This document shows, piece by piece, positions 40,201-48,285 of a stretch of 64,000 nucleotides of DNA. Position 1 is the stretch's first letter, and each line of letters begins with the position of its first letter. Source of the DNA: Kitasatospora sp. DSM 101779 (lineage in GTDB: Bacteria > Actinomycetota > Actinomycetes > Streptomycetales > Streptomycetaceae). The notes under the pieces are model-generated. The model had not been told where the DNA came from and searched no databases. It saw only the letters and a list, made by a program, of their open reading frames with translations. The stretch spans positions 7,897,359 through 7,961,358 of the forward strand of contig NZ_JAHTIK010000001.1 in the NCBI RefSeq assembly GCF_025655475.1, given 5' to 3'. The position numbers and the translations under genes are program-made.

Positions 40201-40846
40201 GAGTCCGAGCTGATCGAACGTGAGGGTGTGTTCTACCTGATCGCCACCTGCGACGTTCCGGAGAATCCACTGAACGAGACCCCGACGGGCTTCGTCGGTG
40301 TGGACCTCGGTGTCGCCAACATCGCCACCACCTCGACCGGGTACCGGGCCGCCGGGCGCGGCCTGAACCGGCACCGCAAGCGGCAGCTCGACCTCCGCAA
40401 GAAGCTCCAGGCCAAGGGCACCAAGGCCGCGAAACGCCTCCTGAAGAAGCGCTCACGCAAGGAAGCCCGGCACACCGCCAACGTCAACCGCATCGTCTTC
40501 AAGACCATCGTCACCACCGCTGAACGCACCGGCTCCGGAATCGCCCTGGAAGACCTCGCGGGCATCCGCAGCCGGGTACGGCTCCGCAAGGACCAGCGGA
40601 CCCCCCCTGCACTCGTGGAGCTTCCGCCAGCTCGCCGGTTTCGTGGAGTACAAGGCGAAGCGGGCCGGGGTGCCGCTGGTGTCCGTCGATCCGGCGTACA
40701 CCAGCCGGGAATGCTCCCAGTGCCACCACATCGACCGGCGCAACCGCCGGTCACAAGCCACGTTCGCGTGCCGCGCCTGCGGCGTCATGATGCACGCGGA
40801 GGACAACGCGTCCCACAACATCGCCCGCAAGGGCGAGAGCGCGTAG
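40201..40846 (+). pseudogene. tnpB: Broken TnpB (IS200/IS605 OrfB) nuclease gene
   Basis: The frame from 40228 starts at the RuvC-I region FVGVDLGVANIATTSTGYRA and continues through KRSRKEARHTANVNRIVFKT and the Glu motif GIALEDLAGIRSRVR. A run of seven Cs at 40601-40607 breaks the frame. The next frame carries HSWSFRQLAGFVEYKAKRAG, the zinc ribbon CSQCHHIDRRNRRSQATFAC plus RACG, and the third catalytic Asp in HAEDNASHNIA, ending at 40846. The N-terminal about 150 residues are missing. All three RuvC acids survive, but not in one protein. Confidence 0.85.
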
Positions 40847-40968
40847 ACAGCGGGGCGTGAGTCACGCGTCCCAGCCACCTCATAGGGGTGTCTGGACGGA
40901 GGAGCCCACCCAGCAGCCAGTTGGACGCTACCTCCAAGCCCGGTCCTTTAGGGCCGGGTCAAGTTGAC
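40847..40968 (+). mobile_element. IS200/IS605 right end with possible omegaRNA 3' region
   Basis: Downstream of tnpB the sequence ends in a hairpin CCCGGTCC-TTTA-GGGCCGGG (40939-40958, one G-U pair) followed by TCAAGTTGAC. Sub-terminal hairpins of this form mark the right end of IS605-type elements. TnpB guide (omega) RNAs extend across this region, with the guide beginning just past the element boundary. No transposase tnpA and no left end are present. Confidence 0.65.
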
Positions 40969-41154
40969 GAAGACCAGGAGCCGGCCGCGGCGGATGTACA
41001 GCTGGCTGAAGTAGACGTCGGCCCCGTGTGCGGAGTCGTTTTGCCCTGCCGGCCGTGGCAGTGGACCGGCGAAGGCCAGTGCGGGCTCCTCGCACCGGCC
41101 GCGTTGCGAGGAGCCGCCACCGTGGGCCGCGGCCCGCCGGTGCGGTTCGGGGCT

Positions 41155-41958
41155 TCAGACGAGGCGGGTCAGCAGGATGCGGCCGCCCTCGTACACGCCG
41201 CCGTCGATGGCCATGACCCGGTCGTCGGCGTACCTCAGGACGTCCCGGACGTCCTCGGGTGCCACGCCGAAGTACTTCGTCAGCGTGCTGTGCCCGTGGA
41301 CGAGTACCTCGCCACCGAGCGTGCCCAGCATGACGGAGACCGGATCGTCGGCCCGTGCGGACCCGGTGCCGCGGAACGCCCCCCGATCGCTCATCCTTTC
41401 GCAGAACTCGAGCCACACGTCGGTGTCCGTGCTGTTCAGGGTGGCCGACACGGCGGCGTTGACGTCTGCGACGGTCGCTCCGAACTCCAGGTACCGAACA
41501 GTGTCGGAGTGGACGAGCAGGTGGTCGTCGACCAACGCGATCGCCGGCAACCCGGTGATCCAGGCGATGTGCTCCGGCGCGAGCCGGCGGAGATCCTCCT
41601 CGCGGCCGCCGAAGCGGGCCCAGCCGCCCCGGAAACCGCCGGGTTCGTCCCACCCCGGGACGGATGCGTTCCCGAAGCGGTGAGCCGCGAGCAACTGGAC
41701 CTCGTGGTTGCCCAGCAGGGCTGCCACTTCGCCGCCGACGACTGCGGCTTCGGCCGCCAGCCGCCGGACGTCCTCGATGACGCCGATGCCGTCCGGACCC
41801 CGGTCGACGTAGTCACCGAGCAGCCACAGTCGGGCACTGCCACCGGACCACCGCCCCCTGCCGTCGACGAGTCCCGCGTCGCGGAGCACCTCTTGGAACT
41901 CGGAGCGATGGCCGTGGACGTCGGCCGCCACGTAGAGCGGAGTGTGCGAAGTCGACAT
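41155..41958 (-). CDS. Calcineurin-like metallophosphatase
   Basis: The 267-aa protein has the metallophosphoesterase signatures: VAADVHGHRSEF (D-x-H), LWLLGDYVDRGPDGIGVIED (GDxVDRG), ALLGNHEVQLLA (GNHE) and the later HSDT and VLVHGHSTLTKYF (GHS). It is of the serine/threonine- or diadenosine-tetraphosphatase-like type acting on phosphoproteins or nucleotides in the cytosol. ATG 41958 matches the family start. It lies on the same strand as, and downstream of, the CHAT gene set, with a 131-base gap. Confidence 0.92.
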   Translation of the reverse strand: MSTSHTPLYVAADVHGHRSEFQEVLRDAGLVDGRGRWSGGSARLWLLGDYVDRGPDGIGVIEDVRRLAAEAAVVGGEVAALLGNHEVQLLAAHRFGNASVPGWDEPGGFRGGWARFGGREEDLRRLAPEHIAWITGLPAIALVDDHLLVHSDTVRYLEFGATVADVNAAVSATLNSTDTDVWLEFCERMSDRGAFRGTGSARADDPVSVMLGTLGGEVLVHGHSTLTKYFGVAPEDVRDVLRYADDRVMAIDGGVYEGGRILLTRLV

Positions 41959-42089
41959 GGCGGGGACGCTACCAGCGGACTTGCCGGGCCGGCATGCGAA
42001 TTGGAGGCCGACCGGTGCCCGATCCGGCGCGCGGGAGGGGAGCCGCCGCCGCAGTCCGGTCTGCGGACCGCCCGCACTCCGTCGGCTGT

Positions 42090-42596
42090 TCAGAACACCC
42101 TCGGCTCCTCCTCGCGCTGGCGCTGGGCCATCATCTCGTCCCACCATTCGTCCTTCTCCGGCTTGCGCCGCGGCTTCCCGTGGTCGTCGCCGCGCGTGCG
42201 GAGACTGCGCGGAGTCGGGTACTTACGCTCCATCACGGTCTCGTGGACGATGACCGTCACGACGAAAGCGGCGACGCCCAGGACGAGCAGCGGGATCCAA
42301 GCGCCCGACTCGACCAGCCAGTACAGAGCGGCCGCCGTCGCGAGGAGCATGACGACCCGTCCGGGCATCGGCAGCCTCTTGAACAGCCGCACGTACTGCT
42401 TCTCCGGCCAGGCGCTCGCCCGGATGAGCGCGCCCAGGAACTCCGTCTCCTCCTCCTGCCGCGAGCTGTACGCCGAACGCCGCTGCGTCGGCCCGCTCAC
42501 GGCACCCTTGGCGCCTTGCTTCTTCCTGCCGGCCGGGGCCCGCCGGCGTGTTGCTCCGCCGCGTTTCGACGGAGGGTGGTGCGGGTGCGGGGCCAC
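42090..42596 (-). CDS. Two-helix membrane protein of unknown function (CHAT-linked)
   Basis: The 168-aa protein has a basic N-terminus (KRGGATRRRAPAGRKKQGAK), two adjacent transmembrane helices at about residues 85-125 (VVMLLATAAALYWLVESGAW and PLLVLGVAAFVVTVIVHETV) and a basic, then Glu-rich C-terminal tail (RKPEKDEWWDEMMAQRQREE). GTG 42596 has GAGGAAGG 7 bases upstream. It starts 29 bases after the CHAT partner gene and is probably in its operon. Both tails should face the cytoplasm. No family recognised. Confidence 0.65.
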   Translation of the reverse strand: MAPHPHHPPSKRGGATRRRAPAGRKKQGAKGAVSGPTQRRSAYSSRQEEETEFLGALIRASAWPEKQYVRLFKRLPMPGRVVMLLATAAALYWLVESGAWIPLLVLGVAAFVVTVIVHETVMERKYPTPRSLRTRGDDHGKPRRKPEKDEWWDEMMAQRQREEEPRVF

Positions 42597-42625
42597 CTGA
42601 CTGCCTTCCTCGGTCCGTTCAGAGG

Positions 42626-43303
42626 TCAACGGGCGACGACACCGGTCGCCTTGCGCGTGATCCGGCGGCTGCCGAGCAGCGGGACGGTACCCATGAGGCC
42701 CTTCACCTTGACCCGGGCCCGCAGCGTCACCGTCAGCGGCAGTTCCACCGTTGCGGGCGGCAGCGCGACCAGGGCGCGCAGGACCCGGTCCACATGGAGC
42801 GGGGTCCCGCCCTGCTGCAGGAAGTCCCACTGGGCGTAGGAGAAGTCACGGCCGGACACCGTCAGCCCGGGCAGGAACACGTCCTCCTCGCGCACCCGCT
42901 CGGCGGTCAGCTCGGGACCGACCGGCACCAGCTCCGACTGCAGGGAGAGTCCGCCGCCGTACCGGGTGACGACCCGCACCGGGCGGTCGGCGATCTCACC
43001 GTCCGGGCTGAGGTCGAGGACGAACCCGTCGTCCGGCAGGTCCACGGTGAGCCGCACCCAGCTCAGCTCCACGTCCGGGTGCCGGTGGACGGCGCAGCGC
43101 AGCGCCAGGTCGACCAGGACCTGCGGCGGAGGGTCGTACTGGACCCAGGCGCCGGGGTCGGCCCGGAACGCCAACCGGCTGCCACGGGCGAGGAGCACGG
43201 CCTCGTCCTCCAGCCCGAGCGCCTCGGCCCGCTCCTCGACGGCTTCGGTGTCGATCTCCAGCGGGATGTCCTCCTGCCAGGACTCCACGGGGTTGTCGGT
43301 CAC
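42626..43303 (-). CDS. Beta-rich protein of unknown function encoded next to the CHAT gene
   Basis: The 225-aa protein has no signal or membrane segment. Sections alternate short strands and loops: GSRLAFRADPGAWVQYDPPP, VELSWVRLTVDLPDDGFVLD, YAQWDFLQQGGTPLHVDRVL, and a basic C-terminus LRARVKVKGLMGTVPLLGSR. The acidic N-terminal 35 residues contain two short helices. GTG 43303 has AAGGAG 7 bases upstream. It lies 101 bases downstream of the TPR-CHAT gene. It could be a substrate, inhibitor or effector of the protease; nothing in the sequence decides this. Confidence 0.7.
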   Translation of the reverse strand: MTDNPVESWQEDIPLEIDTEAVEERAEALGLEDEAVLLARGSRLAFRADPGAWVQYDPPPQVLVDLALRCAVHRHPDVELSWVRLTVDLPDDGFVLDLSPDGEIADRPVRVVTRYGGGLSLQSELVPVGPELTAERVREEDVFLPGLTVSGRDFSYAQWDFLQQGGTPLHVDRVLRALVALPPATVELPLTVTLRARVKVKGLMGTVPLLGSRRITRKATGVVAR

Positions 43304-43404
43304 GGTTGCTCTCCTTGCGGTGGTGGTCGGGGTACCGGCCGGTGGTGGGCGGTACCGGCGGTTGCGGGACGGCCTGACGTTCCTCGGTCGTGGGTCGGGG
43401 CCGC

Positions 43405-46400
43405 TCAGAGCCAGTCGCCCACCAGGACGAACGCGCCCCAGTGGTAGAGGTGGCGCAGACGCCCCTCGGCGGAGCCGGACGTCTCCGAGGCCGCCTGGCG
43501 CAGAGCCTCCGCCGGCGCCCGGCCGGCCGACAGCGCCCGGTGGAAGGCGATGAGCAGCTCCCGCGCGGAGGCGTCGGCCACCCGCCACTGACTGACCAGC
43601 ACGGACCGGGCACCGGCGAGCAGAAGCGCCCTCGGCAGCCCGACCGGCTCGTCTCCCGTCCGCTGCTCGTTGACACCGGTCTCGCAGCCGCTGAGGACCA
43701 CGGTGCCCGCCCGGATACGGCGGCCGACCAGGTCGGCGGCGCGCACGGGCCCGTCGGAGAGATGGACGCCCCGGTCGAAACCGCTGCCGGTGGTGGTCAG
43801 GCCGTGGCCCGCGACGTGCACCAGACCGTCCGTCTCCAGGGCGTCGAACAGGACCTCCCGGGTGGCCTTCGCACCGGCCGTGGCCGGCACACCGAGCAGC
43901 TCGGCCACGGCTGAACCCTCCGCGGCCGCATGGGGCAGATTGTCCTGAGGATCGGCGAGCACCGCGGCGCCGCCGTCCCGGGCCGCCGGTCCGCGCCCCT
44001 CCCGGCGCAGGAGTTCGGCGAGGACGGAGGCGCTGGGCACCTGCACCACCGGATTGCGCAGCAGCAGCGGCACACCGTCGACGGGCAGGGTGTGCAGGGG
44101 GAGGTCGTGCAGCAGCCCGTGCGGAACGAGCACCACCACGTCGTCGGGTTCCGCCCAGGAGGACAGCGGGCGCACGAGGTCCGCGAATCCGTTCCAGGTG
44201 CGCAGCGCCCCCTCGCTCATCGTCCGCACCTCGCCCGAGCGTCGGAAGGTCGATCCGACGAAGCGGAGCAGCCTGGCCGGGTCGACGCCGACCTCGTGCA
44301 CCCGCGGCGCGTCCCAGTCGTGCCGGAGCCCCAGCACCAGGATGCCGTCGGGGGCGGTGCGGAACTCGGCGACGACGAGCCGCCGACCGGTGCGCTCGTG
44401 TTCGGCGGTGAGTGCGGCCTTCATGGCCGGCCAGGTCACCGGCCGGGCTGCCGACGGGATGCCCGCCGGAGCCGAACCCGCCGAACCCGCCCCCGAATCC
44501 GAACCCGCCCCCGAATCCGAGGGCGAACCCGGCTCCGACGCGGACGCCGACGCCGACCTGGGACCGGTGTCGCTCGGCAGGTGCCCGGCCGCGGACCCTC
44601 CGACTCCGAGTGCCGTCAGGCCGTCCAGCAGGGCCCGGCTCTTGGCCCGCTCCAGCCAGTACAGGGCCGTGGCGGCGTCCTGGCGCCGGTGCCAGTGGAG
44701 CTCGAAGGCGAGCCGGTAGACCTCGCCCTTGTCGTGGGCGGCGGCGATGCCGGCCTCCTGGGCCCGGAGGGGTGGCGTCTGCGTGGTCGCGGTGGCACTG
44801 CGCAGCCGGTCGGCTTCGTCGGCGGCCCGGGTCAGCAGGAGGTCGGCGCGGGCCCAGTGCTCCGCCCGCTCGGCCTCGATGCGGTCGCCGGCCTCCAGGG
44901 CGCAGGTGGCCAGGTGGAAGTGGGAGCGCCACTGGTCACCCGTCATGCCCGCGTTCGCGAACAGCTCCGCGGCCTCGGTGAAGCACGCCTCCGCCGCGGC
45001 GTAGCGGTCCGGTTCGCTCCGCGCCCTGCCGATGAGGTACAGGCCCCGGTAGCCGAGGGTGTAGGCGAGGTGGAGCCCCAGGCCGGCCCGCCGGCACAGG
45101 CGTTCCGCCTCGGTGAACCAGTGCCCGGCGGCTCCGACGTCCCCGCGGAACAGGGCCGACTGGCCTCGTTGCTGGACGACGGTGGCGAGGACGCCCGAGG
45201 CTTCCATGGTCCAGAGGGGTTCCAACAGCGCGATCGCGTCGTCGAAGAGCCGCTCCGACTCGTCGATGCGGTCGGTGGGGGCCGGTCCGCCCGCTGCCTG
45301 GGCACCGCGGGCGATCGTCCAGGCGAGCTGGCCGAGGCAGCGGGCCCGCTCCAGGCGGTCGCCCGTGCGTTCGGCGGCCGCCGCGCCCCGGCGCAGGCTC
45401 AGCTCGGCCGCCTCCGGATCGTCGGAGGCCAGCAGGTTGGCCAGCGACAGGTGGACCTGCGGCAGGAGCGCGGAGACCCCCGGCCGGGTCTCCAGCTCCT
45501 CGGCACAGGACCGCAGGACGGCGATCGCCTCGTCGGTGAGTCCCATGACGGCCAGCACCGAGCTGCGGGTCACCCGCAGACCGACCGGGTCGGACCGGCT
45601 GTCCGCTGCCCGGGCAGCCGTCAACTGCTCGGCCTCGCCGAGCAGTCCGTCGCGCATGGCGGCGTCGGCCGTTCCCAACGCCAGCCCGTCCTCGGCGAAG
45701 CCGTTCCCCAGACGGGCGGAGACCGCCTCGGCCTGCGCGTGCGCCCGGCTGCGGCCGGCCGCATCACCGCGGTGCACGTGGTGGAGCGCCAGGCTCTGCC
45801 AGAGCGACAGCTCCTCGCCGTCGGCGCCGTGCTCGCGGAACTCCTCGGCCGCGAGTTCTGCCAGCTCCACGCCCTCCGCCGCCCCGTGGGCGAGCAGTTG
45901 GCGTGCGAGTCCCGCGGCTGCCCGGCCCGAGGCGGCGACGACTCCCGCCCCGGCCAGGTCGGCAGCGACCAGGTCGAGTTCCCGCACCAGGCCGCCGAAG
46001 GTGTCGTCGTCCGATGCCTGCCGGGCCCGGTCCGCCTCGGTGCCGGCGAACCAGACCCGCAGCGCCGTCTCCGCCAGCGCCAGACGTGCCTCGGCGGCGC
46101 GCAGGGCGTCGCCCTGCGCGAGGGCCTCCGACTGTTCGGCCCGCAGCATGTCCAGGGCCGCGGCATGCTCGGGCGCGGGCCCCTCGGACAGGAAGCGTGC
46201 GGCCCGGCGCACCGCCCGCCCGGCCTCCCGGCCCAGTCCCGCGGCCCGGTACGCGGCCGCGGCCTGCTGCCACAGTTCGGCCGTCGAGCCCCGGGTGTCG
46301 AGCGGGCCGCCGTCGAGCTGGAACTCCAGGGCCCCGGCCTGCGCGCCGAGGTCCTGCGCCAGCCCGACCACGTCCGGCCGCGCCGTGGTCGCGGCCACGT

Positions 46401-46779
46401 GCCGGCAGTGGTGGCGCAGGTCGGCGAGGGCGGCAGGACGGTCCGCGGCGGAGGCGTCGAGGACGACGGCGAGGCGGCACCACAGTCCGGCCGGGCCGTC
46501 CTCGGCGAATGACGCTGCACAGGCCCGCGCCGCCTCGGCAGCGGCCCGGAAGTCACCGCGCTCGATCCGGCCGCGCACCAGCAGGACGGCGGTCGATTCG
46601 TCCGCGGCGCCCGCCGGCCCGACCGGCTCCCCGGGGCCGGGAGGGCATCGACGGGCTGCCCAGCTCTCCAACTCCGGGTAACGCCGCTGGTCAAGCAGCT
46701 CCTGCCCGTCCGGCTCGGCTCCTGCGTGCACCGCCCCCACTCTCTGCCGCGCCACCGCGCCCGCCCCTCGGACGAGCAC
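43405..46779 (-). CDS. TPR-CHAT domain (caspase-like) protein
   Basis: The 1124-aa protein has a helical tetratricopeptide region over about residues 45-720 (many AAA..A..LG.AA pairs, e.g. DRYAAAEACFTEAAELFANA). A Ser/Gly-rich linker follows at about 735-775. A C-terminal CHAT domain runs from about 790: KAALTAEHERTGRRLVVAEF, VVVLVPHGLLHDLPLHTLPV, LVHVAGHGL with His992, and GTVVLSGCETG with Cys1032, the caspase/separase His-Cys pair. The domain ends HLYHWGAFVLVGDWL. TPR-CHAT proteins are activated proteases in several bacterial immune or death pathways. The GTG at 46779 is the longest start; a GTG at 46740 is possible. Confidence 0.85.
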   Translation of the reverse strand: MLVRGAGAVARQRVGAVHAGAEPDGQELLDQRRYPELESWAARRCPPGPGEPVGPAGAADESTAVLLVRGRIERGDFRAAAEAARACAASFAEDGPAGLWCRLAVVLDASAADRPAALADLRHHCRHVAATTARPDVVGLAQDLGAQAGALEFQLDGGPLDTRGSTAELWQQAAAAYRAAGLGREAGRAVRRAARFLSEGPAPEHAAALDMLRAEQSEALAQGDALRAAEARLALAETALRVWFAGTEADRARQASDDDTFGGLVRELDLVAADLAGAGVVAASGRAAAGLARQLLAHGAAEGVELAELAAEEFREHGADGEELSLWQSLALHHVHRGDAAGRSRAHAQAEAVSARLGNGFAEDGLALGTADAAMRDGLLGEAEQLTAARAADSRSDPVGLRVTRSSVLAVMGLTDEAIAVLRSCAEELETRPGVSALLPQVHLSLANLLASDDPEAAELSLRRGAAAAERTGDRLERARCLGQLAWTIARGAQAAGGPAPTDRIDESERLFDDAIALLEPLWTMEASGVLATVVQQRGQSALFRGDVGAAGHWFTEAERLCRRAGLGLHLAYTLGYRGLYLIGRARSEPDRYAAAEACFTEAAELFANAGMTGDQWRSHFHLATCALEAGDRIEAERAEHWARADLLLTRAADEADRLRSATATTQTPPLRAQEAGIAAAHDKGEVYRLAFELHWHRRQDAATALYWLERAKSRALLDGLTALGVGGSAAGHLPSDTGPRSASASASEPGSPSDSGAGSDSGAGSAGSAPAGIPSAARPVTWPAMKAALTAEHERTGRRLVVAEFRTAPDGILVLGLRHDWDAPRVHEVGVDPARLLRFVGSTFRRSGEVRTMSEGALRTWNGFADLVRPLSSWAEPDDVVVLVPHGLLHDLPLHTLPVDGVPLLLRNPVVQVPSASVLAELLRREGRGPAARDGGAAVLADPQDNLPHAAAEGSAVAELLGVPATAGAKATREVLFDALETDGLVHVAGHGLTTTGSGFDRGVHLSDGPVRAADLVGRRIRAGTVVLSGCETGVNEQRTGDEPVGLPRALLLAGARSVLVSQWRVADASARELLIAFHRALSAGRAPAEALRQAASETSGSAEGRLRHLYHWGAFVLVGDWL
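44474..44518. repeat. 9-bp repeats encoding the CHAT-protein linker
   Basis: Five 9-mers follow each other in order A-A-B-A-B, where A is GAACCCGCC and B is CCCGAATCC. They encode the Ser/Gly/Ala-rich linker between the TPR and CHAT parts. Unit number can change without a frameshift, so linker length is probably variable between strains. Confidence 0.8.
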
Positions 46780-47120
46780 TCCTGGACCGGCACTCCCGCG
46801 GGATGAGTACCCGCCCCCAACGCGAACCTACCGGCCGGGAGTTGAGATCGAGGAAGTTGTCAACACTCGCCACCACCGGGCCGCCCGACGCCGTACTGTG
46901 GGTTGTTCGGCCACCGCGGGGCCGGCCGGCGGACGCCAGGTACCCCGCAGGAGCGGGCCGGGACCGCCTCCGCCACCGGCCGGCGGCCCGCCAGGGCCGG
47001 AGCGAGGACACCGCCGCCTGCCACCTCGGCTTTCAGTGCGTCGTCCGCTGAGCCGGAGGCCGAGTACGTGGTCCCGGGATTCCTTGAAAAGACCGACTGT
47101 GCCCGGCACGCCGGGGGAAC
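46780..47120. other. Intergenic region upstream of the CHAT gene
   Basis: About 340 bases between the TPR-CHAT start and the csp terminator. No convincing gene is seen on either strand. It should contain the promoter of the CHAT operon; TTGTCAACACTCGCC near 46858 is an A/T-richer stretch but no clear -10/-35 pair is visible. Confidence 0.4.
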
Positions 47121-47164
47121 GCAGAAGGCCTGTACCGTGCACGCGCACGGTACAGGCCTTCTGC
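47121..47164. terminator. Strong terminator after the second csp gene
   Basis: A perfect 20-bp inverted repeat starting GCAGAAGGCC with a 4-base loop (ACGC) lies 27 bases after the csp stop. It is the longest perfect hairpin I found in the window. Confidence 0.85.
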
Positions 47165-47190
47165 TCGACAGCGGCGGGTGGCCGAGATCG

Positions 47191-47394
47191 TCAGAGCGGG
47201 CGAATGTTCTCCGCCTGCGGGCCCTTCTGGCCCTGCGTGACGTCGAACTCGACCTTCTGGCCCTCGAGCAGCTCGCGGAAGCCCTGGGCGTTGATGTTCG
47301 AGTAGTGGGCGAACACGTCCGGCCCGCCACCCTCCTGCTCGATGAAGCCGAAGCCCTTTTCCGCGTTGAACCACTTCACAGTGCCATGAGCCAT
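47191..47394 (-). CDS. CspA-family cold-shock protein (second copy)
   Basis: The 67-aa cold-shock domain has KGFGFI and VFAHYS and differs from the copy at 9170-9373 at only four positions (H for N at 3, A for S, Q for N, and one synonymous-like change region). ATG 47394 follows GAAGGAG with an A/T-rich spacer. It shares the same leader hairpin and a strong terminator. It is divergent from a small tudor-like gene. It acts as an RNA chaperone. Confidence 0.96.
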   Translation of the reverse strand: MAHGTVKWFNAEKGFGFIEQEGGGPDVFAHYSNINAQGFRELLEGQKVEFDVTQGQKGPQAENIRPL

Positions 47395-47493
47395 GAAAAA
47401 ATCTCCTTCAATGGGCAGTCCGAAGCCCGCACCTCGCGAGCTCGGCGTGGCCGCAACCATGACCCGCCCGGAAATGTTCCCGGGAAACAGAAA

Positions 47494-47522
47494 TGCGCCT
47501 GCGGTCACAACCAGCAGGCGCA
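47494..47522 (-). promoter_or_regulatory. Leader hairpin of second csp mRNA
   Basis: TGCGCCTGC / GCAGGCGCA form the same 9-bp stem as at 9470-9498, with a different 11-base loop, followed on the minus strand by TTTCTGTTTCCCGG. It lies 100 bases upstream of the csp ATG, nearly the same distance as in the other copy. A second shared block, CTGTAGCAGG/CTGCAAC, lies 25-50 bases further upstream in both. Confidence 0.6.
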
Positions 47523-47660
47523 CACAAAGTACATGAGAACCACAACTGCAACTGATTCGACTGTAGCAGGGTGCGGGCCGGAACGGGGACGTCCAGCCCC
47601 TCGGACTTTTTCGCGCCGGGCACTGCCGTGCCGCATCGGATTGGGCGCATACTGGCAGTG

Positions 47661-47885
47661 ATGCCCAAGACACCCGCGCCACGGCGCCATCTGCCCACCA
47701 GCCCCTTCCGCTCCGAGGAGCCGCCGCCGGCGAAACGGTTCACCGTCGGGGACCGCGTCTCGCACGACCAGTACGGCCTCGGCAGAGTCATCGAGGTCGA
47801 GAACGACGGGGACGCCGTGGTCGTCGACTTCGGCGAGCGTCGGGTACGGACCTCCGCACCCTTCAGCAAATTGTTCCTGTTGTGA
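47661..47885 (+). CDS. Small tudor-like (CarD/UvrD-tail type) protein
   Basis: The 74-aa protein has a basic Pro-rich start and a single small beta-barrel: KRFTVGDRVSHDQYGLGRVI, EVENDGDAVVVDFGERRVRT and SAPFSKLFLL. The pattern matches the tudor-like domain at the C-terminus of UvrD/PcrA and of CarD-type RNA-polymerase binders. It may contact RNA polymerase or nucleic acid. It is divergent from the second csp gene, with about 270 bases between. ATG 47661 lacks a clear Shine-Dalgarno. Confidence 0.7.
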   Translation: MPKTPAPRRHLPTSPFRSEEPPPAKRFTVGDRVSHDQYGLGRVIEVENDGDAVVVDFGERRVRTSAPFSKLFLL

Positions 47886-48285
47886 CGCGGGGCCGGGCGC
47901 GCACCGGCCCCGCCTCCTGTTCCGGCCGCCCGTTCCCGCGGTCGGTGGATCGGCGGGAACGGCGTCGACCGGGCTGATGAATTGTCAGGTGATGCCGGTG
48001 TCTTCGGCCGCCGTCGACCGTGCCGAGGACGAACGCAGCGCCCGGTGGGAGGGCGAGCGTGCTCGGGCCGCGCGGTGACGCGATGCGGTGGCGGCCGCAA
48101 CCCGGACTGCGTACGCCGCCGCGCACGTCGCCCCGGCAGACGCTCGACGTACGGCCGCGACTGCGCTGCGGCGCTTCGGCGCGGAGTCCGGGCTGCGGTT
48201 CGACAGCCGTCCGGTAGTGAAGCGTTAGTGCTGCCGCCGACCTTGGGAGCACGCCGTACGGAGCGGCGGGCGACAAGGAGGCGTG
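47886..48285. other. Intergenic region, no supported gene
   Basis: About 400 bases between the tudor-like gene and the aegerolysin gene. I see no real reading frame. The last 60 bases hold the promoter/leader of the secreted-protein operon, ending in AAGGAGG. Confidence 0.4.

Noticed and set aside
44461..44580. CRISPR or other spaced array in the CHAT linker
   Set aside because: The 9-bp units are contiguous and coding, with no spacers.
43930..46512. 860-codon plus-strand frame opposite the CHAT gene
   Set aside because: Antisense shadow with Gly/Arg/Val bias; the minus-strand frame has CHAT catalytic motifs and TPR periodicity.
42090..46779. Calling the CHAT set a known gasdermin or Craspase system
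   Set aside because: The neighbours have no gasdermin-like or CRISPR-associated features that I can see; homology is limited to the TPR-CHAT protein.
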